NCBI RefSeq assembly: GCF_013185185.1
Contig: NZ_JAAZWE010000001.1
Span: 310,001-374,000, forward strand
DNA from: Saccharibacillus endophyticus
Lineage (GTDB): Bacteria; Bacillota; Bacilli; Paenibacillales; Paenibacillaceae
Reading direction: 5' to 3'
Length of the DNA stretch: 64,000 nucleotides
Shown here: piece after piece, positions 1 to 7,840 of the stretch
Numbering within the stretch: position 1 is the stretch's first letter
Layout: each line of letters opens with the position of its first letter
Translations under genes and position numbers: made by a program
The notes under the pieces: generated by a model
The model's input: the letters and a program-made list of their open reading frames with translations, nothing else
What the model was told of the DNA's origin: nothing
Database searches by the model: none

Positions 1-375
1 GGGAATAACCGTAGCCGTGAACAAAACGACCTTTGGATTAAGAAATTGCATAAGAAAACCGGCACGAAGCGAGCCCGTTGTTTCCGATGTATCTTTTTCA
101 TGACCATTTTGTAGGATTTTATAGGTGAGATAGAGCATATACAAAGTTCCCAGTACGCGCATCACAGGTAGCAACCGAGGCAAGATCGTGGCTAACGCCG
201 TATTCAACATCGCCGAAAGAACGAGTAACAATCCAAAAGCGAGTGTTGCGCCGTACACATAACGGAGAGCCTGGCGTGTCCCGGAGCTTTTGAGCGTAGA
301 CAGGATCATAATATTCGTAGGGCCCGGTGTAAAAGTAACGATAAAGCAATAAAGTAAAAAAGAAGCGGTATTCAT
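1..375 (-). CDS. LysE-family amino-acid/metabolite exporter, C-terminus cut by window edge
   Basis: Reading the minus strand from the ATG at 375 gives 125 codons open to the left edge. The N-terminus is hydrophobic and carries the LysE-family signature FTPGPTNIMIL within the first 30 residues, followed by two more membrane-type stretches and a QFLNPKVVLF motif near residue 115, where the family has its conserved NPK. LysE/RhtB proteins are inner-membrane exporters of amino acids or similar solutes, normally about 200 residues with six helices, so roughly 80 residues lie outside the window. AAGGGAG lies about 8 nt before the ATG. The substrate cannot be told from sequence. The next gene is divergent. 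Confidence 0.85.
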   Translation of the reverse strand, partial: MNTASFLLYCFIVTFTPGPTNIMILSTLKSSGTRQALRYVYGATLAFGLLLVLSAMLNTALATILPRLLPVMRVLGTLYMLYLTYKILQNGHEKDTSETTGSLRAGFLMQFLNPKVVLFTATVIP

Positions 376-610
376 GCGACTTACTCCCTTCGATGTCTTT
401 TGACATCTATCCTAGATCTGGTTCGCTTCGGGATATAGTACATTATTGCAGTTTCGATTTTTAAAGGGACGCCCTGTATTAAGGAAAACGAAGATATTTC
501 GATACTTTTAAGTGATATCCATGTACATTTTTCTTCGTAACGCTGATATTATTATATTCGGTCGGCGCAAGCCGAAAAAGAGAGAACTTGGTTGGGAGAC
601 TAGAGAGAGC

Positions 611-1510
611 ATGAAAAAATCAATTGCAATTCCGCTGACGATCTCGATTATCGCGATTTCGTTTTCGGCCATTTTCGTGAAATGGTCGGACGCGCCGTCT
701 TCGATCATCAGCATGTACCGAATGTGGTTCGCGTGCATTCTGATGCTGCCGATCGTCTGGGTCAAGCGGGGAGAGTTTAAAAAGCTCAGCCGGAAAGAAG
801 CGTTTCTGCTGATCTTTTCCGGATTGTTTCTGGCGATGCATTTCGCGTTATGGTTCGAATCGCTCAAGCTGACCACCGTCGCGAGTTCCACGATCATTTT
901 GGCGCTTCAACCGCTCGTCTCGCTGCTGGTCGGATTCCTGCTGTTCAAAGAACGCACCACGCGGGCCTCGATCGCGGCGCTCGCCGTGGCGACGTTCGGA
1001 GTCGGCTTGATCGGATGGGGCGATATCGGGCTGAGCGCGCAGGCGATCCGCGGCGATATTTTGTCGTTCTTATGCGTGATCGCGGTAGTGGGTTACTTGT
1101 TTATCGGACAGAATGCGGTGAAAAAAGTATCGCATTGGATCTACAGCTTCAGCGTTTTCTTCTCGGCGGCTGTTTTTTTGACGATCTTCAACGTCGCGAC
1201 GACGCAGGAGTTTTTCGCTTATCCGGCCAAAGAATGGGGCGTGTTCGCGCTGCTCGCGGTCGTGCCGACGCTGTCGCATATCATTAACAACTGGCTGCTG
1301 AATTACGTGAACGCGACGACGATTTCCATGAGCATCCTGGGCGAGCCGGTCGGCGCTTCGCTGCTGGCGGTATGGCTGCTCGGCGAGCATATGACCGTGA
1401 TTCAACTCGTGGGCGGCGTGCTGGTATTGGCGGGCATGTCTATGTTCCTGATCCGTCAATCGAGCGCGGCCCGTCCGGCATTGGAACGATCTTCGGACGC
1501 GCCAGCATAG
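611..1510 (+). CDS. EamA/DMT-superfamily transporter
   Basis: A 299-residue polytopic membrane protein with about ten hydrophobic helices arranged as two EamA repeats. Typical features are WFESLKLTTVASSTIILALQ in repeat one and an EPVGASLLAVWLLGE segment in repeat two. DMT proteins export or import small metabolites across the cytoplasmic membrane; the substrate is unknown. The reading frame stays open upstream to an ATG at 512, but the MKKSIAIPL start at 611 gives the normal family N-terminus and follows a purine-rich GGGAGAC/GAGAGAG stretch. The 3' end overlaps the convergent GNAT gene by 71 bp. Confidence 0.85.
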   Translation: MKKSIAIPLTISIIAISFSAIFVKWSDAPSSIISMYRMWFACILMLPIVWVKRGEFKKLSRKEAFLLIFSGLFLAMHFALWFESLKLTTVASSTIILALQPLVSLLVGFLLFKERTTRASIAALAVATFGVGLIGWGDIGLSAQAIRGDILSFLCVIAVVGYLFIGQNAVKKVSHWIYSFSVFFSAAVFLTIFNVATTQEFFAYPAKEWGVFALLAVVPTLSHIINNWLLNYVNATTISMSILGEPVGASLLAVWLLGEHMTVIQLVGGVLVLAGMSMFLIRQSSAARPALERSSDAPA

Positions 1511-2033
1511 ACAGCGGAAACCCCATAAACCGGCTGTACAGACGCAGGTATTCCTCGCGTCCGACAGGCCCTCCGATCACGAGCGCTTCGTACCAGACGC
1601 CGAATTCTTTCATTAAAAACCCGGAACCGGCATAGCCGTTGCGCACGTAAAATTCGCGTCTGCGCAATCGTTCTTCCGCGTTCGGCGAATCTTTTTCCGC
1701 GGCCTCGATATTGAGCACGATCCGGCTGTCCGCGTACGTCAGGCGAAGCTGTTCCAAAATTCGGCTGCCGTAGCCTTTCGACCGAAGCGCCGGATCGATC
1801 GCCAGATACATGACGAATGCCAGATCGCGATCGCGGGATAAGGACAGATAGGTGAATCCGATGAACGTATCGTCTTCGTAATAAGCGGTAAAATCGACGA
1901 AGGGCTTCCGTGCTTTCCTGAGAAGGATCGACATGGGGGCCCTTTCGTTTGCGGGAAAAGCTTCTTCATATAACATTTTGATTGTAGGAAGAGCAGGAGA
2001 CTGCTTGGTGATCGCTTCGGTTCGTAAATGCAT
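1440..2033 (-). CDS. GNAT-family N-acetyltransferase
   Basis: A 197-residue acetyltransferase of the GNAT fold. The acetyl-CoA pyrophosphate-binding motif A is visible as AIDPALRSKGYGSRILEQL, and motif B follows as RREFYVRNGYAGSGFLMKEF. I chose the ATG at 2033 because AAAAGGAGCC precedes it by 6-8 nt; the frame runs 13 codons further upstream. The acceptor substrate is unknown. Its 3' end runs 71 bp into the 3' end of the transporter gene on the other strand, so the two genes converge with no room for a terminator between them. Confidence 0.85.
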   Translation of the reverse strand: MHLRTEAITKQSPALPTIKMLYEEAFPANERAPMSILLRKARKPFVDFTAYYEDDTFIGFTYLSLSRDRDLAFVMYLAIDPALRSKGYGSRILEQLRLTYADSRIVLNIEAAEKDSPNAEERLRRREFYVRNGYAGSGFLMKEFGVWYEALVIGGPVGREEYLRLYSRFMGFPLSMLARPKIVPMPDGPRSIDGSGT

Positions 2034-2154
2034 AAGAAGGCTCCTTTTTTTCGAATAGGATCTGTTCTTCAAGTGTAAAGCTATGGAAACCCGGCCGCAA
2101 ATCCTTTATAGTAAAAATGCTTTTACATAATTCGAGTACCGAGGAGGCGATACG

Positions 2155-2466
2155 ATGAATACCGAAAGCACGAACATCGAAATCCGGATCGACGAGCGAA
2201 CATTCGACGTGGCCGGATTGCGGGAATTTGCAGTCGAAGGACCGGATGGTCGCAAGCGGCGGGCGTTCGCCTTCGATTTTAAGGTGACGCATGAAGAGTA
2301 CCACGACGTGGCGACGCTGCTGTACAAAGGAACGTTTCGCCTGCGCATTCCGCAGCTTGCATTCGACGGCGAGACGGACATGCATAACTATTCGACGTCG
2401 CTTGATAATTTGTATGAAAAAGACGCGGTCGGCGATTATCATCTCGAATTGGCCGAGCGCTTGTAA
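2155..2466 (+). CDS. Small DUF3219-like (YkvR-like) protein
   Basis: A 103-residue soluble protein. The central and C-terminal parts (FDFKVTHEEYHDVATLLYKG, then HNYSTSLDNLYE and VGDYHLELAER) match my memory of the DUF3219/YkvR family of bacilli, whose function is unknown. It starts at an ATG preceded by GAGGAGG. The DinB-like gene follows after 21 bp with its own AAAAAGGAGG, so the two are probably co-transcribed. The family assignment is from recall of the pattern, not from a search. Confidence 0.6.
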   Translation: MNTESTNIEIRIDERTFDVAGLREFAVEGPDGRKRRAFAFDFKVTHEEYHDVATLLYKGTFRLRIPQLAFDGETDMHNYSTSLDNLYEKDAVGDYHLELAERL

Positions 2467-2487
2467 CGATCAAAAAGGAGGCAATTC

Positions 2488-2955
2488 ATGACGGAACGCG
2501 AGATTTTTCTGGAACAGCTTCAAGCTTGCCGCAGCAAAAACGGATGGTTCACTTCGATGGCCGCCGCGATCAAAGGATTAACGCAAAAGCAGGCCGATTG
2601 GAAAAGCAACGGGGAAATGAACAGCGTGCACGAGACCGTGCGCCATTTGGACTTTTACAATAAACGGTACCTGAATCGGTTTCTCGGTCAGGACGTTCCG
2701 TCCTTCGAAGGAGACAACGACGATACGTTCGAACCTTTGGACGGCGCAGAAGGCACATGGGCCGAAGCGCTGCAAGCCTACGACGCCACGATGGAAAGCT
2801 GGATCGAAGCGGTGGAACAGGCCGAAGACGGTAACTTGGAAAAATGGGCCGGCGACCTGACTCATTTGACGATGCACAATGCTTACCATATCGGCCAAAT
2901 CGTATTTATCCGCAAGCAGCAAGGCTCGTGGGACAAGAAATACGGCGTCAGCTAA
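2488..2955 (+). CDS. DinB-like four-helix-bundle protein (putative metal-dependent thiol transferase)
   Basis: A 155-residue protein with DinB/YfiT-type architecture. One histidine sits in VHETVRHLDFYNKRYL (about residues 47-62) and another in MHNAYHIGQIVFIRKQQ near the C-terminus. These are where DinB-superfamily proteins bind a divalent metal with a three-histidine site. Relatives include bacillithiol- or mycothiol-dependent S-transferases, so a detoxification or thiol-transfer role is plausible but not shown. AAAAAGGAGG precedes the start. Probably in one transcript with the upstream DUF3219-like gene. Confidence 0.75.
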   Translation: MTEREIFLEQLQACRSKNGWFTSMAAAIKGLTQKQADWKSNGEMNSVHETVRHLDFYNKRYLNRFLGQDVPSFEGDNDDTFEPLDGAEGTWAEALQAYDATMESWIEAVEQAEDGNLEKWAGDLTHLTMHNAYHIGQIVFIRKQQGSWDKKYGVS

Positions 2956-3014
2956 ATGCGCATGAACGCCATGAATAACCGGGAGCATGGGTCTCGGAAA
3001 GCGGGGGAACGGAA

Positions 3015-3947
3015 TTGACTTTACAGCAGCTCAGGTATGCAATCGAGGTGGCGGGCTGCGGCTCGATCAACGAAGCGGCCAAACGCCTGTTCATCTCGCA
3101 GCCGAGTCTGTCCAACGCGATCAAAGATCTGGAGCAGGAACTCGGCATTACGATTTTCGATCGGACCAATCGGGGCATTACGTTGTCGGCGGACGGCGTC
3201 GAGTTTATGGCGCACGCCCGGCAGATCGTCGAACAGGCGGAACTGCTGGAAGGCCGCTACAAAAACAAACGCCGCACGGCGGTACATTTTTCCGTGTCGA
3301 CGCAGCATTACGCTTTCGCATCCGAAGCGTTCGCCGCATTGATGGAAGGCAGCGACGAAGAGGAGTATGCGTTCTCGCTTCGGGAAACGCAAACTTCGGA
3401 CATCATCGAAGACGTGCGGACGCTGCGGAGCGATCTCGGCATCCTTTATCTATGCGATCGGAATGCTCGGGTCATGAACAAAATGTTCAGCGACGGAAGC
3501 CTTAAATTTACGCCTCTATTCAATACGCAGCCGCATATCTTCGTCGGCGTGTCGCATCCGCTCGCGCGTCGCGGGATGGTTACGGTGGAGGATCTTCAGC
3601 CGTATCCGTACGTCACGTTCGATCAGGGGGAAAATAGCTCGCTGCATTTCGCGGAAGAGATGCTGAATTTGCCGGAGGCGGCGCGCAGCATTAAGATCAA
3701 CGACCGCGCCACGTTGACCAGCTTGCTTGCGAGCACGCATAGTTACACGGTCGGAAGCGGCATTTTGCCTGCGGAGCTTGACGGTTCGGTGTTGAAGTCG
3801 GTGCCCGTCGAGACGGGCGAACTGTTCACGATCGGCTGGATTGCGCACAAAGACCGGCGTCCGAGCCGGGTAGCGGCTTCGTATGTCGAGCTGCTCAACG
3901 ATCTGGTGGCACGGCGGTATTTTGCGGCCAACCAGTTCTTATTCTAG
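3015..3947 (+). CDS. LysR-family transcriptional regulator upstream of the MetE-like genes
   Basis: A 310-residue LysR-type regulator. The N-terminal winged helix-turn-helix reads MTLQQLRYAIEVAGCGSINE, then AAKRLFISQPSLSNAIKDLE, and is followed by an inducer-binding domain. The start is TTG, with a GGGGGAACGGA purine stretch just upstream; no better ATG occurs near the family N-terminus. It lies 42 bp before a MetE-type methyltransferase gene in the same direction, so control of those genes, as CysL/YtlI-type LysR proteins control sulfur genes, is a reasonable inference. The coinducer is unknown. Confidence 0.85.
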   Translation: MTLQQLRYAIEVAGCGSINEAAKRLFISQPSLSNAIKDLEQELGITIFDRTNRGITLSADGVEFMAHARQIVEQAELLEGRYKNKRRTAVHFSVSTQHYAFASEAFAALMEGSDEEEYAFSLRETQTSDIIEDVRTLRSDLGILYLCDRNARVMNKMFSDGSLKFTPLFNTQPHIFVGVSHPLARRGMVTVEDLQPYPYVTFDQGENSSLHFAEEMLNLPEAARSIKINDRATLTSLLASTHSYTVGSGILPAELDGSVLKSVPVETGELFTIGWIAHKDRRPSRVAASYVELLNDLVARRYFAANQFLF

Positions 3948-3989
3948 TCGGGTCAGACTCATTTTTATTCAAGAATTCGGGAGGAACGT

Positions 3990-5114
3990 ATGCAAAGTCC
4001 AGTGATCGGCACAACCAGAACAAACCCGCCTTTTCGCTGCGATCTCGTCGGCAGCTTTCTGCGGCCGCCGGAGCTGATTGAAGCCCGGAAGCTGCATCGG
4101 GAAGGAGCGCTTACGGACGAGGGGTTAACGGAGCTTGAGACGGCAGAGATCATTAAGCTTATCCAGCGTCAAAAAGAAGCCGGGCTTCCCGTCGTCACCG
4201 ACGGCGAGTTCCGGCGCTCATGGTGGCATCTCGATTTCTTTTTCGGCGTTGAAGGCACGGAAAAGATTGATCTGAATGCAGCCGCAGGTCGCGTGGATGC
4301 CAAGCAGCGGGCAGAAACATTTCGCGTAGCGAATAAAATCTCGTTCGGTGACCACCCCATGCTGCGGCATTTCGAGTCCTTGCGCGATCTAGCGGCGGGA
4401 AGCGGCATGATGCCTAAAATGACTATTCCTTCGCCGGCCCTGTTCCATTTCGTTCAGCGTTACAACGGCGGGGATGCGTACGAGGGAGACGAAGAACTGT
4501 TCGCGGACATCGTGCAAGTGTACCGGGATGCGATCCAAGCCTTTTACGATGCGGGTTGTCGATACTTGCAGCTTGACGATACATCTTGGGGAACGCTGTG
4601 CAGTTTGCTGCATCGTACGCAGCTTCGCAGCCAAGGCACGGACCCGGATCGGCTCGCGGCCGATTACGTGCGGCTGATCAACGAATCGATCGCCGAGCGT
4701 CCGGACGATATGGTCATTGCGCTGCATGTCTGCCGGGGGAATTTCCATTCGACATGGTTCGCTTCGGGCGGTTACGAACCTGTGGCGGAAGCGTTATTCG
4801 GCGGCTGCAAAGTCGATGCTTTTTTCCTGGAGTACGATAACGAGCGTGCGGGAGGCTTTGAACCGCTGCGCTTTATCCAGAATCAATACGTCGTGCTGGG
4901 TTTGGTCACGACCAAGCATGGCGGTTTGGAAAGCAAAGAAGTGCTGAAATCGCGCATTGCGGAAGCTGCTTCTTTTGTTCCGATCGATCAGCTCTGCCTA
5001 AGCACCCAGTGCGGCTTCGCTTCGACCGAAGAAGGCAATCTGTTGACCGAAGACGAGCAATGGGAAAAAATCCGACTCGTTGCGGAGACGGCTGCGGAAG
5101 TGTGGCCGGGTTAA
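3990..5114 (+). CDS. MetE C-terminal-domain-type (YxjG/YxjH-like) cobalamin-independent methyltransferase, paralogue 1
   Basis: A 374-residue protein equivalent to the C-terminal catalytic barrel of cobalamin-independent methionine synthase. The zinc ligands are visible: H246 and C248 in HVCRGNF, E281 in FFLEYDNERAGGFEPL and C341 in STQCGFASTEEGN. Family members transfer a methyl group to homocysteine or a related thiol; without the MetE N-terminal half the methyl donor is uncertain. The start ATG follows GGGAGGAACGT. A second copy follows at 5350. A perfect 17-bp stem terminator (5151-5196) separates the two, so they are separate transcripts. Confidence 0.85.
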   Translation: MQSPVIGTTRTNPPFRCDLVGSFLRPPELIEARKLHREGALTDEGLTELETAEIIKLIQRQKEAGLPVVTDGEFRRSWWHLDFFFGVEGTEKIDLNAAAGRVDAKQRAETFRVANKISFGDHPMLRHFESLRDLAAGSGMMPKMTIPSPALFHFVQRYNGGDAYEGDEELFADIVQVYRDAIQAFYDAGCRYLQLDDTSWGTLCSLLHRTQLRSQGTDPDRLAADYVRLINESIAERPDDMVIALHVCRGNFHSTWFASGGYEPVAEALFGGCKVDAFFLEYDNERAGGFEPLRFIQNQYVVLGLVTTKHGGLESKEVLKSRIAEAASFVPIDQLCLSTQCGFASTEEGNLLTEDEQWEKIRLVAETAAEVWPG

Positions 5115-5150
5115 GCCTGTTTGCGTCGCAATCTGCACATAAATCCGACT

Positions 5151-5196
5151 GCTATACCCCGTTATACGAATCGCGTATAACGGGGTATAGCTTTTT
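5151..5196 (+). terminator. Strong Rho-independent terminator after MetE-like paralogue 1
   Basis: Perfect 17-bp inverted repeat (5151-5167 with 5175-5191, arm GCTATACCCCGTTATAC), a 7-nt loop, then TTTTT. Confidence 0.9.
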
Positions 5197-5215
5197 GGCG
5201 TTATGCGGGCTTTTT

Positions 5216-5243
5216 TTGAAAGTGGTATAGTGAGTTTTAATAT
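5216..5243 (+). promoter_or_regulatory. Candidate sigma-A promoter for MetE-like paralogue 2
   Basis: TTGAAA at 5216-5221 and TAATAT at 5238-5243 with a 16-bp spacer, leaving a leader of about 100 nt before the start at 5350. I looked for an S-box (SAM) riboswitch in the leader and did not recognise one. Confidence 0.5.
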
Positions 5244-5349
5244 TACCGTCCAAGCAAGCAAGTTGAGCCTTGGCGGTTAAAGGTTTACTGGACGATACAC
5301 TTGCCTAAACATGAAACTATATTGCATATTCCCGAGGAGGAACTTATCC

Positions 5350-6495
5350 ATGAGCACGATTTTCGAGCAAGCCGTTCAACGCGACACCGTACCTTTCCGT
5401 CACGACATCGTGGGCAGCTTCCTGCGTACGCAAGCGATCAAGGATGCGCGGACCAAGTTTGCCGCAAGCGAGATCGATGCAGCGGCTCTGCGCAAGATCG
5501 AAGACGAAGAGATTATCAAGCTGGTTGAAAAGCAAAAAGAAGTCGGTCTCAAAGGCGTAACGGACGGCGAATTCCGTCGTTCATGGTGGCACCTCGACTT
5601 CTTCTGGGGACTCGGCGGCGTTAGCAAGAAAGCATCGGATACGGGTTATCTGTTCCATGGCGTAGAATCCCGCGCGGAAACGGCTCTGCTGATCGGCAAA
5701 GTCGGCGAAGGCGCCAAGCACCCGATGGTCGAGGACTTTAAATTCCTAAAAAGCGCAGCCGGCGACGACGTCGTAGCACGCCAAACGATCCCGGCTCCGG
5801 CGCAGCTGCTGTTCGAACTGTTCCGCGGCGACAACATCAAGACGGTGGACGAGTTTTACCCGAACCGTCAAGATCTGTATACGGATGTCGCGACGGCTTA
5901 CCGCGATGCGATCCTGGCCTTCTACGAAGCCGGATGCCGCAACATCCAACTCGACGACTGCACATGGGGCGCGCTGAGCGACCGTCAGTTCCGCGCGATG
6001 CAGGAAGAAGCAGGCGTCGATATCAACGAGATGGCAAAAGGTTTCCTGTTCGTCAACAACCTGGCGATCGAGAACCTGCCTGCCGACCTCGTCGTGACGA
6101 CGCACGTATGCCGCGGCAACTTCAAATCGACTTACGCGGGCGAAGGCGGCGGCTACGATCCGATCGCGGAAATCTTGTTCGGCGGATCGAACGTATCGGC
6201 CTTTTACCTGGAATACGACAGCGAGCGCGCAGGCGGCTTCGAGCCGCTGAAATACGTTAAAGACCAACAAGTCGTGCTCGGTCTGTTCAGCTCGAAATTC
6301 GGCGAGCTCGAAGACAAAGAGCAGATTCTCAAACGGATCGAGGAAGCTGCGCAGTACGTGGACATCAACCAACTGTGCGTCAGCCCGCAGTGCGGATTCG
6401 CTTCGACGGAAGAAGGCAACGTGCTGACGGAAGAGCAGCAGTGGGCGAAACTTCGTTTTGTGAAGGAAGTCGCAGAGGAAGTATGGGGAGCTTAA
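5350..6495 (+). CDS. MetE C-terminal-domain-type (YxjG/YxjH-like) methyltransferase, paralogue 2
   Basis: A 381-residue paralogue of the gene at 3990, sharing FRHDIVGSFLR, VTDGEFRRSWWHLDFF, LEYDSERAGGFEPL and QCGFASTEEGN. The zinc-site H252 and C254 are in HVCRGNF. The start at 5350 follows GAGGAGGAACTT; the frame extends upstream to 5311 without a ribosome binding site. It has its own promoter and is followed by a large hairpin element (6500-6672) that ends in T6. Two diverged copies suggest different methyl donors, acceptors or regulation, but the sequence does not say which. Confidence 0.85.
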   Translation: MSTIFEQAVQRDTVPFRHDIVGSFLRTQAIKDARTKFAASEIDAAALRKIEDEEIIKLVEKQKEVGLKGVTDGEFRRSWWHLDFFWGLGGVSKKASDTGYLFHGVESRAETALLIGKVGEGAKHPMVEDFKFLKSAAGDDVVARQTIPAPAQLLFELFRGDNIKTVDEFYPNRQDLYTDVATAYRDAILAFYEAGCRNIQLDDCTWGALSDRQFRAMQEEAGVDINEMAKGFLFVNNLAIENLPADLVVTTHVCRGNFKSTYAGEGGGYDPIAEILFGGSNVSAFYLEYDSERAGGFEPLKYVKDQQVVLGLFSSKFGELEDKEQILKRIEEAAQYVDINQLCVSPQCGFASTEEGNVLTEEQQWAKLRFVKEVAEEVWGA

Positions 6496-6499
6496 AACC

Positions 6500-6672
6500 C
6501 CTGTTCGTTGAGGAAGCTTAGGGCGCGCTGCGGGAGAAATTCGTTCAAGTCGCTGTCTCACCCGAAAATTGAAGTTTGAATGTGCATTCAAACTTCAATT
6601 TTCGGGTTCAAAGGCGACTTTCACTGAATTTCTCCCTCCGCTTGAAGCTTCTGTTAAGGACAGGACTTTTTT
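6500..6672. repeat. Giant-hairpin intergenic element, copy 1 (subtype A, inverted relative to copies 2-5)
   Basis: The stretch folds almost completely on itself. CCTGT at 6500 pairs with ACAGG at 6660-6664. Then GGAAGCTT pairs with AAGCTTC, GGGAGAAATTC with GAATTTCTCCC, and finally a perfect 23-bp stem (6560-6582 with 6585-6607) closes the centre. It ends in ACTTTTTT, so it may serve as the terminator of the upstream gene. Its reverse complement contains GAAATTCAGTGAAAG and CGCCTTTGAACCCG, blocks shared with the copy at 34 kb. Confidence 0.8.
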
Positions 6673-6707
6673 AAGGGAAAAGAAAAAATAAACAAAAGCA
6701 TAAAATG

Positions 6708-7011
6708 AAAAAGTCTCGGTTCTTTCGACCGAGGCTTTTAAGTTATCGAAAACAAGTGACGTAACTGGAAGGGAGAAGACGTAGAGGGAAGTTCAGTGAA
6801 GGAGCGCCAGCGATCGCCTTTGAAATCGGGAAAATTCCACTTTGAATTCAATCCTTTTCCCGATTTCAACACGCGACCTACAGCCTTTCGGAGAAAGGCA
6901 CATCGGAAGCATTCGCTAACGAACTTCCCTCGGAGTCTTCTCCCTTCCAACACCTACGTCGTTTTTTCGAAAACCGCAAAAGTTTCGGTTCTCACAGCCG
7001 GGACTTTTTTT
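6708..7011. repeat. Giant-hairpin intergenic element, copy 2 (subtype B)
   Basis: A local hairpin (AAAAAGTCTCGGTT...CCGAGGCTTTT, 6708-6738) opens the element and a second (AAAGTTTCGGTT...GCCGGGACTTTTTTT) closes it. Between them long arms pair over roughly 50 nt, including GGAAGGGAGAAGAC with GTCTTCTCCCTTCC and GAGGGAAGTTC with GAACTTCCCTC. An inner stem, TTGAAATCGGGAAAA with TTTTCCCGATTTCAA, closes the centre. It shares AGTTCAGTGAAGGAGCG and CAACACGCGACC with copies 4 and 5. No coding potential is evident. Confidence 0.8.
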
Positions 7012-7131
7012 ATGGGGAGAAAAAGAGTAGAATAGGGAACCAAATAGACCGACAGCGTGGGCGTACAAAAGAATCGAGAGAATCGGATTCAAGTCCAAGG
7101 AGCTGCAAGGAAAAGGAGCGAAGAGAATTCC

Positions 7132-7539
7132 ATGAATGTTCATGTTCCCGATAATGCCCGGCGCGATCTGGCGCTGGTTGGCTGCCCGCAGTGTATGTTT
7201 CGGTTCGAAACGCCGAACTACCGCTTGGGCATGCGTCATAGATGTCCCGAATGCGAAGCGGCGATCAAGCCCAAATATGTACGCAGGGCGCAGGATTGCG
7301 GCTATTCGCTGAGCTTTCATACTTTCCTGCAACTGCTGACGATGCGCCCGTATCGCGATGATATTGTGCCATTGATCGGGGCTTGGTTCGGTTATGAGGC
7401 GGAGTACGAGGGACGATCGTTGACGATACGCAATGCGGCCGGACGGGCGGTGGATGTGGAGCAAATGCATGAGATGATTCAGACCAGCAGCCGGTGGCAG
7501 GAGATTTTGTATCGGAAGGCCGGGAAGTTTTTTAGATAG
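7132..7539 (+). CDS. Small zinc-ribbon protein of unknown function
   Basis: A 135-residue protein with a four-cysteine zinc-ribbon pattern near the N-terminus: GCPQCMF (about residues 18-24) and HRCPECEAAIKP (about 36-47). The rest is a short soluble domain rich in aromatic and charged residues. I do not recognise the C-terminal part. The ATG at 7132 follows AAAAGGAGCG; the frame is open from 7057 without a better start. The gene sits alone between a hairpin element and an AT-rich segment. A nucleic-acid or protein-binding role is a guess from the ribbon only. Confidence 0.65.
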   Translation: MNVHVPDNARRDLALVGCPQCMFRFETPNYRLGMRHRCPECEAAIKPKYVRRAQDCGYSLSFHTFLQLLTMRPYRDDIVPLIGAWFGYEAEYEGRSLTIRNAAGRAVDVEQMHEMIQTSSRWQEILYRKAGKFFR

Positions 7540-7840
7540 GTTTTAAAATTGAGCTGAATGCTTAAGGTAAGTTTCTAATAAGGGTTTAATGAGGGCTATT
7601 GAGACTTGAATCTTCAATAGTCCCTTATGGCATGCACGCAAACTCAACGCCCGCACCTTGACCTGCCTTTTCGCCCTCTGCGGATGTCTACTTGAAGCGT
7701 GTAGTCATCTAACAATGGCGGCGTCATTTTCCTTTTGCTCCCGACGGAGTTTGCGTACATGCCCCTGGGAAATAATTAACAGTTTATATAACTGGCCTCA
7801 AAATGATTATGTTACAATTTACGACGAGAGGAAAATAAGA
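7540..7840. other. AT-rich intergenic stretch without a gene
   Basis: I see no convincing gene here. It holds an imperfect hairpin at about 7594-7624 (GGGCTATTGA with TCAATAGTCCC) without a T run, and the palindromic element at 7629-7763 described separately. The remainder is the leader of the AT-rich GNAT gene. Confidence 0.6.
7629..7763. mobile_element. MITE-like palindromic element, copy 1 (135 bp)
   Basis: The ends are inverted repeats: GGCATGCACGCAAACTC at 7629-7645 and GAGTTTGCGTACATGCC at 7747-7763, matching at 16 of 17 positions. The ends (GGCATG and CAAAC) and an internal GCCTTTTCGCCCTCT block also occur in the element at 31721-31886, which supports one family. No open reading frame and no clear target duplication are visible. 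Confidence 0.6.

Noticed and set aside
512..610. 33-residue N-terminal extension of the first EamA transporter
   Set aside because: The extension is charged and not transporter-like; the ATG at 611 gives the normal family N-terminus.
5197..5349. Possible SAM riboswitch before the second MetE-like gene
   Set aside because: I did not find the conserved S-box core or the expected alternating terminator/antiterminator; only a plausible promoter and plain leader.
6738..6953. Open frames inside the hairpin elements (also at 34229-34702 and 58688-59224) that share a CFRSAFLR-type peptide
   Set aside because: The shared peptide comes from the repeated DNA itself. The frames have different starts, no ribosome binding sites and no common length.
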